This document shows positions 8,781 to 17,884 of a stretch of 32,616 nt of DNA, one piece after another. The notes under the pieces were generated by a model. That model worked only from the letters and a program-made list of their open reading frames with translations. It had not been told where the DNA came from and ran no database searches. How positions within the stretch are numbered: the stretch's first letter is position 1; each line of letters begins with the position of its first letter. The translations under genes and the position numbers were made by a program. Source of the DNA: Pseudomonadota bacterium (GTDB lineage: Bacteria > Pseudomonadota > Alphaproteobacteria > Sphingomonadales > SMXR01); contig JADFIA010000025.1 of NCBI GenBank assembly GCA_022566895.1, forward strand, positions 1-32,616, written 5' to 3'.

Positions 8781-10257
8781 GCGCCGCCTCCCGGTAGGGG
8801 ATGATTCGTGTCTCTACGCCAGCTCCCTGCGCTTCCAGATACGCCTTAACCAGCAAATTCCCGGCCACCTGCATGCGATATGCGGCACTGGCGCGCAGGT
8901 CATCGAGCGGCCTGAAATCGCTCGCCAGCGCCACCACCGCCCGATCCACGGTTTTACGGGTCCAAGCCTTGCCCTGCAGGGCCGCCTCGGCACCGCTGGC
9001 GCGCCTGGGCGTTGCCGCCATGCCGCCATAGGCGATGCGCACGGAGGCGACCTTGCCATCGCGGATGGTCAGGTTGAAGGCGCCCAAAATCGCCGAGATA
9101 TCCTGGTCGAAACGCTTGGATATCTTGTAGCAAAAGAGCCGGCTTCCGGGGGCCGGCTTGGGCAAGGTGATGGTCTCGACGAACTCGCCGCTTTTAAGAT
9201 CTTGTTTGTTGTAGTCGATGAAGAAATCTTCGAGCGGCAGCTGGCGCCGCTCGCCGCCGCGGCGCAGAACCAGTGTAGCCCCGGCCGCGATCAGTGGCGG
9301 CATGCTGTCGCCAATCGGCGATCCGTTGGCGATATTGCCGCCGATAGTGCCGACGTTGCGGACCGGCGGCGAACCCAGACGGCGTATAATCTCGCCGAAA
9401 TCCGGATAATGATCCGCCATCATCCGCTCGACATCGGTATAGGTAACCGCGGCACCAATCTCGATGGTCGTCGCGGTTTCATTGACTTGCTTCATTTCCC
9501 CCAGCCGGTCCAGAAATATGACCGGGTCCAGCCGGCGCTGGGCCTTGGTAACCCAAAGTCCGACATCGGTCGCCCCGGCCACCAGCGTGGCGCCGGGATG
9601 TTCGGCCAAAATCTCGGCCAGCGCATCGGTGGTTGTCGGGGCGAAAGATTGACGCCCGTCCGGGCCGGTCAAATGAATGGTCTGGCTGTCCTGGATAGCC
9701 CGCAGCGCCGCCACCGTCGCCGCCGAGTTTTGCTCGAAGTGATCGGGTCCGGCGGCCGGCTGGTGCATGGATCGCGCCGCCTCAATGATCGGTCCATAGC
9801 CGGTGCAGCGGCACAGATTTCCGGCCAGCACATCGTTGATCGTCTCGAGCTCGGGTGGGTCCCCGGCCGCCGCGCCCTCGCGGTACAGTGCGAATAGCGA
9901 CATCACAAAACCCGGCGTACAAAACCCGCACTGCGAGGCGTTTTCCCTGATCATTGCGGTTTGTACCGGATGCAGGGCCCCGGAGGAGTCGGGCAGATCT
10001 TCAACCGATATCAGCTGGCGGCCATCCAACGTGGGCAGGAACTGAAGGCAGGAATTGACCGCCTGATAGCGGATTTTCTCACCCTCGAGCGAGCCGACGA
10101 CGATGGTGCAGGCGCCGCAGTCGCCCTCGGCGCAGCCTTCTTTGGTGCCGGTCCGGCGTTCCTCGATCCGCAGATAGTCGAGCACGGTCATCGTCGGATC
10201 GAAAGAGCTGAGTTCGCGGGGCTCATCGCCGAGGAGGAATTTGATCGAATGGCGCAT
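8773..10257 (-). CDS. xdhA: Xanthine dehydrogenase, FeS/FAD small subunit
   Basis: The 494-residue partner of XdhB. A plant-type [2Fe-2S] domain has C42, C47, C50 and C70. A second all-helical [2Fe-2S] domain has C110, C113, C149 and C151 (CGFCTPGF and CRCTGYGP). From about residue 195 follows the FAD-binding domain, with LVAGATDVG and TIGGNIANGSPIGD, and then a CO-dehydrogenase-flavoprotein-like C-terminus. It moves electrons from the molybdenum centre to NAD. The gene starts 18 bases after uraH and overlaps xdhB by eight bases. No defects were seen. Confidence 0.96.
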   Translation of the reverse strand: MRHSIKFLLGDEPRELSSFDPTMTVLDYLRIEERRTGTKEGCAEGDCGACTIVVGSLEGEKIRYQAVNSCLQFLPTLDGRQLISVEDLPDSSGALHPVQTAMIRENASQCGFCTPGFVMSLFALYREGAAAGDPPELETINDVLAGNLCRCTGYGPIIEAARSMHQPAAGPDHFEQNSAATVAALRAIQDSQTIHLTGPDGRQSFAPTTTDALAEILAEHPGATLVAGATDVGLWVTKAQRRLDPVIFLDRLGEMKQVNETATTIEIGAAVTYTDVERMMADHYPDFGEIIRRLGSPPVRNVGTIGGNIANGSPIGDSMPPLIAAGATLVLRRGGERRQLPLEDFFIDYNKQDLKSGEFVETITLPKPAPGSRLFCYKISKRFDQDISAILGAFNLTIRDGKVASVRIAYGGMAATPRRASGAEAALQGKAWTRKTVDRAVVALASDFRPLDDLRASAAYRMQVAGNLLVKAYLEAQGAGVETRIIPYREAAHA

Positions 10258-10275
10258 GTGATTGACCTTGCCCGC

Positions 10276-10629
10276 TCAGCTGCCGCGATAGGTCGAATAA
10301 GCGTAAGCCGAAACCAGAAGCGGCACGTGATAATCGCGCTCGGCGTCGGCCACACAAAAGCGCACCGGCACGACATCCAGGAAAGGCGGCTCGCTCTGCG
10401 CCGCACCGCCGGCGGCGAAATAGTCGCCCACGTGGAACAGCAGTTCGTAGGTTCCGGCCCCAAAGGCGCTGTCCGCCAGCAGTGGTTTTTCGCAGCGCCC
10501 GTCTTGGTTGGTGACGGCCATGGCCAGCCGTTCGCGGCCATCGCCATCCACGGCGAACACCTCCACCTTGACGCCCGCCGCCGGCTTGCCGGACATGATA
10601 TCGAGAATATGTGTCGTCAGTTGGCCCAT
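10276..10629 (-). CDS. uraH: 5-hydroxyisourate hydrolase
   Basis: Transthyretin-related protein of 117 residues that hydrolyses 5-hydroxyisourate to OHCU, directly after PuuD in the pathway. It begins with the family's LTTHILD and ends with the diagnostic tetrapeptide YRGS, which separates these enzymes from transthyretin. The open frame runs 75 codons further upstream into the control region, but only the ATG at 10629 gives the conserved N-terminus, and it has a GGGAGG Shine-Dalgarno a few bases before it. First gene of the minus-strand purine operon, 170 bases from the divergent puuE. There is no signal peptide from this start, so it is cytoplasmic. Confidence 0.95.
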   Translation of the reverse strand: MGQLTTHILDIMSGKPAAGVKVEVFAVDGDGRERLAMAVTNQDGRCEKPLLADSAFGAGTYELLFHVGDYFAAGGAAQSEPPFLDVVPVRFCVADAERDYHVPLLVSAYAYSTYRGS

Positions 10630-10717
10630 GCCGCCTCCCGGTTTTCCAGCCCGTCCACAGGAAAAGCCGTGGTTTCCTGAGGCATTATCCCGTAATTTCG
10701 ACTGAAAGTAAGGATTT

Positions 10718-10733
10718 TTGACCGTTTGGTTGA
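10718..10733. promoter_or_regulatory. RutR-like operator in the uraH/puuE divergent region
   Basis: TTGACCGTTTGGTTGA matches 11 of 14 fixed positions of the RutR box and lies between the two divergent purine operons. Read on the minus strand it is followed by CAAAAAT, as at the preT box, and by weak promoter-like hexamers TACTTT and GATAAT (the latter at 10684-10689). It is a less perfect palindrome than the other two boxes. Confidence 0.5.
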
Positions 10734-10799
10734 GAATTGGCCGGCCGCGTGGGGATTTCATGCTAGTGAGAATCACCCGAAGTCGAGGCGCAGAAGCGA

Positions 10800-11723
10800 A
10801 TGAGCCAAGGTGACTACCCCAGGGATCTGGCCGGCTACGGCGCCGGGCCACCAAATGCCAACTGGCCGGGCGGCGCCCGCCTGGCGCTGCAGTTTGTCCT
10901 CAATTACGAGGAAGGCGGCGAGAATTGCATCCTGCATGGGGACCCTGCGTCGGAGGCCTTTCTGTCCGAAATCGTCGGTGCCCAACCGCTGGCCGGCGTA
11001 CGCCATATGAATATGGAGTCGATTTACGAATACGGCGCCCGGGTCGGGGTTTGGCGGCTGCTGCGGCTGTTCGATCGAAAAGAAATTCCGCTGACCGTTT
11101 TCGCCGTGGCCATGGCCGCCGAGCGTAACCCGGAGGTCATCAAGGCGATGATCGGGGCCGGTCACGAGATTGCCAGCCACGGCTACAAATGGGTCGATTA
11201 CCAATATGTCGACGAGGATATTGAGCGGGCGCATATCGAGCGGGCCATGGACATCCTGACCGAGCTCGCCGGCACCCGGCCGCTGGGCTGGTATACCGGC
11301 CGCACCAGCCCGAATACACGGCGGCTGGTGGCCGAATATGGCGGCTTTTCCTATGACGCCGACGCTTACAACGACGATCTGCCCTATTGGGTGGAAGAGG
11401 CCGGCGAACCCCAGTTGATCGTGCCCTACACGCTGGATGCCAACGACATGCGCTTTGCGGCGCCGCAGGGCTTTAATTCCGGCTTTCAGTTCTACGCTTA
11501 TCTGAAAGACAGCTTCGACGTGCTTTACGCCGAGGGGGCCGAGTGCCCGCGCCTGATGTCGGTCGGTCTGCATTGCCGGCTGGCCGGCCGGCCCGGGCGA
11601 CTGGCGGCCGTGGAACGCTTTATCGACTATGCCAAGGGGCACGACGCTGTGTGGTTCTGCCGCCGCCTGGATATCGCCCGCCACTGGCGCCGGGAACATC
11701 CCTATACCAGGGAGGGCGGCTAG
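10800..11723 (+). CDS. puuE: Allantoinase, polysaccharide-deacetylase type (PuuE)
   Basis: A 307-residue protein of the NodB-like deacetylase fold, in the PuuE group that opens allantoin to allantoate without the amidohydrolase fold of classical AllB. Supporting motifs are the N-terminal DLAGYG and WPGGARLALQFVLNYEEG, then GHEIASHGYKWVDY (metal-site histidines) and GWYTGRTSPNTR, followed by YDADAYNDDLPY. Length is normal. It is the first gene of the plus-strand operon and is followed without gap by uraD. The ATG at 10800 has only a weak purine-rich stretch before it. Assignment is strong because the gene sits beside uraD and uraH. Confidence 0.94.
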   Translation: MSQGDYPRDLAGYGAGPPNANWPGGARLALQFVLNYEEGGENCILHGDPASEAFLSEIVGAQPLAGVRHMNMESIYEYGARVGVWRLLRLFDRKEIPLTVFAVAMAAERNPEVIKAMIGAGHEIASHGYKWVDYQYVDEDIERAHIERAMDILTELAGTRPLGWYTGRTSPNTRRLVAEYGGFSYDADAYNDDLPYWVEEAGEPQLIVPYTLDANDMRFAAPQGFNSGFQFYAYLKDSFDVLYAEGAECPRLMSVGLHCRLAGRPGRLAAVERFIDYAKGHDAVWFCRRLDIARHWRREHPYTREGG

Positions 11724-12239
11724 GTGCCCTCGCGCCGTCCCAGCCAAATGACCCGGGCCGAATTCCTCTCGACCTTCGGCGCCGTCTTCGAGCATTCGCC
11801 GTGGATCGCCGAGGATACATTCGAGCGTGGATTGAGCGCTGCCCAGGACGGCGTGGCCGGGCTGCACCAAGCGCTGTGCTTGACCCTGAAATCGGCCGGC
11901 CGCCAGCGCCAACTGACGCTGATCCGCGCCCATCCGGACCTGGCGGGAAAGCTGGCCGTCGCGGGCCGACTGAGCGCAGCTTCGGCAAATGAGCAGGCCG
12001 GCGCCGGGCTGGATCAATGCAGGCCCGAGGAGTTCGCCCAATTCAATCGTCTGAACACCGTTTATACCAAGCGTTTCGGCTTTCCCTTCATTTTGGCGGT
12101 CAAGGGCCGCGACCGGGCGGCCATTCTGGCGGCGCTGGAAGCGCGCGTAGATAATGATCCAGCGAGCGAGTTTGGGACAGCGCTGAGAGAGATCGAGCGC
12201 ATCGCGCTGTTCAGGCTCGAGGAGATTTTTGCAGAATGA
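11724..12239 (+). CDS. uraD: OHCU decarboxylase
   Basis: Decarboxylates 2-oxo-4-hydroxy-4-carboxy-5-ureidoimidazoline to S-allantoin, the step between UraH and PuuE. The 171-residue protein shows the family's LIRAHPDLAGK (with the catalytic histidine), EQAGAGLDQC and FNRLNTVYTKRFGFPFI. The GTG at 11724 directly follows the puuE stop codon and has GGAGGG seven bases before it, so it is preferred over the ATG at 11748. The last four bases overlap the start of the next gene (ATGA), which suggests translational coupling. Confidence 0.94.
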   Translation: MPSRRPSQMTRAEFLSTFGAVFEHSPWIAEDTFERGLSAAQDGVAGLHQALCLTLKSAGRQRQLTLIRAHPDLAGKLAVAGRLSAASANEQAGAGLDQCRPEEFAQFNRLNTVYTKRFGFPFILAVKGRDRAAILAALEARVDNDPASEFGTALREIERIALFRLEEIFAE

Positions 12240-13480
12240 CCGCGATTGAACAGACGATCGTCGAATTGATCGAGGCCGGCCGCGACGCCCAGGCCGAATT
12301 TTTGGCCGAACTGGTGCGCCTACCCTCGGACAACCCGCCCGGCGATTGTGCGTCCCACGCCGATCGTACGGCCGGGCTGATCGAGGAGCTGGGGTTCGAG
12401 GTGGAGCGGCACGAGGTCCCGGGCGATCTGGTGCGCCAGATCGGCATGGTCTCGGCGACCAACCTGATCGTACGCCGCAGTTTCGGTGCCCGGGCTGATG
12501 CGGGGCCGACGATCGCACTCAACGCCCACGGCGACGTGGTGCCGCCCGGCGAGGGTTGGTCCTCCGATCCCTATGGCGGCGAAGTTCGCCAAGGCTGGAT
12601 GTATGGCCGCGGCGTCGCGGTCTCCAAGTCCGATTTCGCGACCTATCTGTTTGCGCTAAAAGCGCTGGAAGACTCCGCGCCGCCGCTGGTGGGCACGGTC
12701 GAGCTGCATTTCACCTACGACGAGGAAGCGGGCGGCGCGATCGGCCCGAAATGGCTGCTCGATCAGGGGTTGAGCAAGCCGGACCTGGCCATCGGCGCCG
12801 GGTTTTCTTATGCCGTCATTACGGCCCATAACGGCTGCCTGCATCTGGAAGTCGAGGTCACGGGCCGCTCGGCCCATGCGGCCCGGCCGGAGACCGGGGT
12901 CGATGCGCTGGAAGCCGCGCAATCCATCCTGGCGGCGCTTTACGAGGCCCGCAAAAGCTACGCCGATAAGCCCTCGGCGACCCCCGGAATCGGCCCGCCG
13001 CAGCTGACCGTCGGTCTGATCGAGGGCGGCATCAACACAAATGTTGTGCCGGACCGGGTGACCTTCAGACTCGATCGCCGGATCATCCCGGAGGAGAATC
13101 CGGCAAAGGTCGAAGCGCAACTGCGCCAGGTCATCGTCGATGCGGCGGCCGCTTTCCCAAAGGCCCATCTCGAAGTGAAACAAGTCCTGCTGGCCCAACC
13201 CCTGAGCCCATCGCCGGGTGGTGAGCGACTAGCCGCTGTGCTGTGCCGACGGGCCACGGAAGTCTTTGGCTGCCAGGTCGCCAGCGGGGGCGTGCCGCTT
13301 TATACGGACGCCAGGCATTATGCCGCGGCCGGCGTGCCGACGGTGCTCTATGGGGCCGGGCCGAGGACCATCGAGGAGGCCAATGCCCACCGGGCCGACG
13401 AGCGCCTGCGGCTCGACGATCTTTGCCGGGCCACCAAGGTGGTGGCGCTTACGCTATTGGATCTTCTGGGAACGGCTTAG
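12236..13480 (+). CDS. M20-family metallohydrolase of unknown substrate in the purine operon
   Basis: A 414-residue ArgE/DapE/ACY1-type amidohydrolase. Metal ligands visible are H98 (AHGD, with D100), E163/E164 (DEEAGG) and H385 (NAHRAD); H214 lies in the dimerisation domain (GRSAHAARP). At the place where the family normally has the bridging aspartate (GRGaaDmK) this protein reads GRGVAVSKSD, with V129 in place of Asp and D133 four residues later. The gene is coupled to uraD by ATGA, and the window has no allantoicase or ureidoglycolate lyase, so it may act on allantoate, ureidoglycolate or a related ureido compound. That is inference from position. A general acyl-amino-acid deacylase is the alternative. 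Confidence 0.8.
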   Translation: MTAIEQTIVELIEAGRDAQAEFLAELVRLPSDNPPGDCASHADRTAGLIEELGFEVERHEVPGDLVRQIGMVSATNLIVRRSFGARADAGPTIALNAHGDVVPPGEGWSSDPYGGEVRQGWMYGRGVAVSKSDFATYLFALKALEDSAPPLVGTVELHFTYDEEAGGAIGPKWLLDQGLSKPDLAIGAGFSYAVITAHNGCLHLEVEVTGRSAHAARPETGVDALEAAQSILAALYEARKSYADKPSATPGIGPPQLTVGLIEGGINTNVVPDRVTFRLDRRIIPEENPAKVEAQLRQVIVDAAAAFPKAHLEVKQVLLAQPLSPSPGGERLAAVLCRRATEVFGCQVASGGVPLYTDARHYAAAGVPTVLYGAGPRTIEEANAHRADERLRLDDLCRATKVVALTLLDLLGTA

Positions 13481-14796
13481 GCCGCCGCCTTGATGGCATC
13501 GCCCAGCGTGCCGACCATCTGGTCGATATGTTCCTTCTCGAGGATCAGTGGCGGTGACAGGGCAAGAATGTCCCCGGTGGTGCGGATCAGCAAATCGCGC
13601 TCATGGAAGCAATCAAGGAAAATCCCAAAGGCACGGGCGGCTGGCTTGCCTTCGATGGGCTCGAGTTCGATCCCGGCCACCAATCCGATATTACGGATAT
13701 CGATGACCGTCGGCAGATCCCTGAGCGAATGAACAGCGTCCTCCCAGTAGGGCGCCAGCTCGGCCACGCGCTCGAATATGCCGTCGTCGCGGTAGATGCC
13801 CAGGGTGGCCAGAGCGGCCGCCACGGCCAGCGGATGCGAGGAGTAGGTATAGCCGTGGAACAGCTCGATCGTGCCTTCCGGAGCGTCCATGAAAGCATCG
13901 TAAATCTGGCGCCGGGCGGCCACCGCACCCATCGGCACGGCGCCATTGGTCAGCCCCTTGGCCAGGGTCATCAGGTCGGGCACGACGCCAAACTTCTGGG
14001 CCCCAAAGCTGGCCCCGGTGCGCCCGAAGCCGGTGATCACTTCGTCGAAGATCAGGAGAATCCCATGGGCGTCGCAAATTTCCCTGAGCCGCTCCAGATA
14101 TCCCTTGGGCGGGATAATCACGCCGGCCGAGCCGGCCATCGGCTCAACGATCAGCGCGGCGATGGTCGAGGCGTCGTGCAACAGCACCAGGCGCTCCAGA
14201 TCATCGGCCAGATGCGCCCCCCACTCGGGCTGGCCACGGCTGAAGGCCATATCTTGGCGCGAGTAGGTATGCCGGATATGGTCGACCCCGGTCAGCAACG
14301 GGCCGAAGGATTTGCGATTGGGGCCCATGCCACCGACCGAAATGCCGCCGAAATTGACCCCATGATAGCCTTTCTCGCGGCCGATCAGGCGCGTGCGACG
14401 ACCCTCGCCGCGGGCCTGATGATAGGCGATGGCGATCTTGAGCGCCGTCTCGACCGCCTCTGAGCCGGAGTTGACGAAGAATATCCTGTCCATGGGGTGC
14501 GGCAGGATGGCCGCCAATTCGTTGGCCAGGCGAAAAGCATTGGGGTGTCCGATCTGGAAAGCGGGGGAATAGTCCAGTCGTTCGGCTTCGCGGGCGATCG
14601 CCTGGGCAATCTCCTGGCGGCAATGACCGGCATTTACGCACCACAGGCCGGCCGCGCCGTCGAGGATTTTGCGCCCGTCGTCGCTGGTATAATGCATGCC
14701 CTTGGCCGAGACCATCATGCGCGGCGCCTTTTTGAACTGCCGGTTGGCCGTGAAAGGCATCCAGAAAGCGTCGAGAGTGTTTGATAGATCCGCCAT
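13477..14796 (-). CDS. Class III omega-amino acid:pyruvate aminotransferase (beta-alanine type)
   Basis: PLP-dependent aminotransferase of 439 residues. VNSGSEAVETALK (108-120) binds the cofactor phosphate, D251 lies in FDEVITGFGRTG, and K280 in LMTLAKGLTNG is the PLP-binding lysine. The sequence resembles beta-alanine:pyruvate and omega-amino acid aminotransferases. As last gene of the pyrimidine operon it would turn beta-alanine or 3-aminoisobutyrate, the end products of the reductive route, into malonate or methylmalonate semialdehyde. The start at 14796 has GGAGG six bases before it. Its stop codon overlaps the stop of the convergent M20 gene. Exact amino donor is inferred from context. 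Confidence 0.9.
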   Translation of the reverse strand: MADLSNTLDAFWMPFTANRQFKKAPRMMVSAKGMHYTSDDGRKILDGAAGLWCVNAGHCRQEIAQAIAREAERLDYSPAFQIGHPNAFRLANELAAILPHPMDRIFFVNSGSEAVETALKIAIAYHQARGEGRRTRLIGREKGYHGVNFGGISVGGMGPNRKSFGPLLTGVDHIRHTYSRQDMAFSRGQPEWGAHLADDLERLVLLHDASTIAALIVEPMAGSAGVIIPPKGYLERLREICDAHGILLIFDEVITGFGRTGASFGAQKFGVVPDLMTLAKGLTNGAVPMGAVAARRQIYDAFMDAPEGTIELFHGYTYSSHPLAVAAALATLGIYRDDGIFERVAELAPYWEDAVHSLRDLPTVIDIRNIGLVAGIELEPIEGKPAARAFGIFLDCFHERDLLIRTTGDILALSPPLILEKEHIDQMVGTLGDAIKAAA

Positions 14797-14876
14797 TATC
14801 GCCTCCGTTCCGATGAAATTTTCTCACCGCGGCTCAACCGCCCGCCACCCTCACGCTGGCTCAACCACCGGCGCCG

Positions 14877-16361
<1,485 letters not shown>

Positions 16362-17858
16362 CTACGCCTCCGCTTCAGCCGCTGCGATGCCGGGTTGGCG
16401 CTGAAGCACAAGATAAATCCCGCCACCGACAAACAGACCCACGAACCAGGCGTAGGAATAGATGTCCTTGAATATAGCAGGAACGCTGTCCACGAAGCCC
16501 GCGGCATGGGCAAAGCCCGGCAAATTGGGTAAAATTCCGATCACCAGGGCGGCAATACCGGCCCGGTTCCAGCCGCCCGCATAGCTGTAGGCCCCGTCGC
16601 TCTTATAGAGATCCGGAACACTCAGGTTGGTCCGCCGAACCAGAAAATAATCGGCCATCATAATCCCCGCGATCGGACCCAGCAGCGCCGAATAGCCGAC
16701 CAGCCAGGTAAACAGATAACCGCCGGCGGTCTCCAGCAGCTTCCAGGGAAAAATGGCGATGCCGATACCGGCGGTTATATAGCCGCCGGTTCGGAAGGAT
16801 ATTTTCTGTGGCGCCAGGTTTGAAAAACCATTAGCCGGGGCGACAACGTTGGCGGCCAGATTGGTGGTCAGGGTGGCCAGCACCAGCGCCGCCAGGGCTA
16901 TCACCGTGGTGCCGCCGCCCATGCGCCCGGCCAGCTGCACCGGGTCCCAGATCGCCTCGCCGTAGATCGAGACCGTGGCCGAGGTCACGGCGACGCCAAT
17001 AAAGGCGAAAAGCGCCATCGGCAAGGGCAGGCCGATGGCCTGGCCGAGCATCTGAGCCCGCTGGCTTTTGGCAAACCGCGTGAAATCAGGGATATTCAGC
17101 GCCATGGTCGCCCAGAAGCCGACCATTGCGGTGAGGCTGGGGAAAAAGACCAGCCAGAACTGCCCTTCGCGGGCGCCGCCGGCCACGAACTGGCTGGGCG
17201 CCTTCAGCATTTCGCCGAAGCCGCCGGCCTGCACATAGGCCCAGGCGAGAAGCGCCAGCCCCATGGCCAACAGGAAGGGCGCGGCCAGCATTTCCAGACG
17301 GCGGATCGATTCGGTGCCGTGCCGGATGAACCACAGATGCAGCACCCAGAAAAGCAGGAACCCTACGGTCTGCCATATACTGATGCCGAGGAACGGCAGC
17401 GGATCGCCGCTAAAGGCGCCGTCCGAGAGATTGTTGAAAATGACGTAGATCGCCGAGCCGCCGACCCAGGTATTGATGCCGAACCAGCCACAGGCCACCA
17501 GGCCGCGGGCCAGGGCCGGGATTTTGGCGCCGACGGTGCCGAATGAGGAGCGCAGCAGGACCGGAAACGGAATGCCCTGTTTGGCCCCGGCGTACCCGAT
17601 CAAAGTCATCGGTACCAGAACGATGAGATTGCCGAGCAGTATGGTCAGGATCGCCTGCCACCAGGCCATGCCTTCGGAGACCAGACTGCCGGCCAGGAGA
17701 TATGTCGGCACGCAAACCACCATGCCGACCCACAGGGCGGCAAAGGCGCTCCAGTCCCAGTTGCGTGCAGCCTCATCGGTGGCCGCCAGGTCAGCGTTCC
17801 ATAGCGCCGGATCGGCGCCTTCGGGCAGCGTTGCCGGGGCTGGGGATTTATCGAACAC
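16362..17858 (-). CDS. NCS1-family nucleobase:cation symporter
   Basis: Inner-membrane transporter of 498 residues with about twelve hydrophobic segments. The N-terminal part shows NWDWSAFAALWVGM, LLGNLIVLVPMTLIG and GIPFPVLLRSSFG, and GYSALLGPIAGIMMADYF lies toward the C-terminus; all are typical of the nucleobase:cation symporter-1 family (uracil, thymine, allantoin, hydantoin carriers). It lies within the reductive pyrimidine operon, 26 bases after the amidohydrolase gene, which makes uracil, thymine or dihydropyrimidine the likely cargo. Substrate within NCS1 cannot be read reliably from sequence, and allantoin is a possible alternative given the purine genes nearby. Confidence 0.92.
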   Translation of the reverse strand: MFDKSPAPATLPEGADPALWNADLAATDEAARNWDWSAFAALWVGMVVCVPTYLLAGSLVSEGMAWWQAILTILLGNLIVLVPMTLIGYAGAKQGIPFPVLLRSSFGTVGAKIPALARGLVACGWFGINTWVGGSAIYVIFNNLSDGAFSGDPLPFLGISIWQTVGFLLFWVLHLWFIRHGTESIRRLEMLAAPFLLAMGLALLAWAYVQAGGFGEMLKAPSQFVAGGAREGQFWLVFFPSLTAMVGFWATMALNIPDFTRFAKSQRAQMLGQAIGLPLPMALFAFIGVAVTSATVSIYGEAIWDPVQLAGRMGGGTTVIALAALVLATLTTNLAANVVAPANGFSNLAPQKISFRTGGYITAGIGIAIFPWKLLETAGGYLFTWLVGYSALLGPIAGIMMADYFLVRRTNLSVPDLYKSDGAYSYAGGWNRAGIAALVIGILPNLPGFAHAAGFVDSVPAIFKDIYSYAWFVGLFVGGGIYLVLQRQPGIAAAEAEA

Positions 17859-17884
17859 CGGTGGGTTTCCTTATGGCGGTCATT

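Noticed and set aside
6741-9897. Long plus-strand frames opposite xdhA and xdhB (for example 6741-7769, 7818-8804 and 8764-9897)
   Set aside because: These are shadows of the xanthine dehydrogenase genes on the other strand.
10630-10854. N-terminal extension of the uraH frame by 75 codons
   Set aside because: It would run across the promoter region and into puuE; the conserved LTTHILD start and a good ribosome site place the ATG at 10629.
10773-12518. A 581-codon minus-strand open frame
   Set aside because: It lies opposite puuE, uraD and the start of the M20 gene, all of which carry clear family motifs, and its own translation resembles no family.
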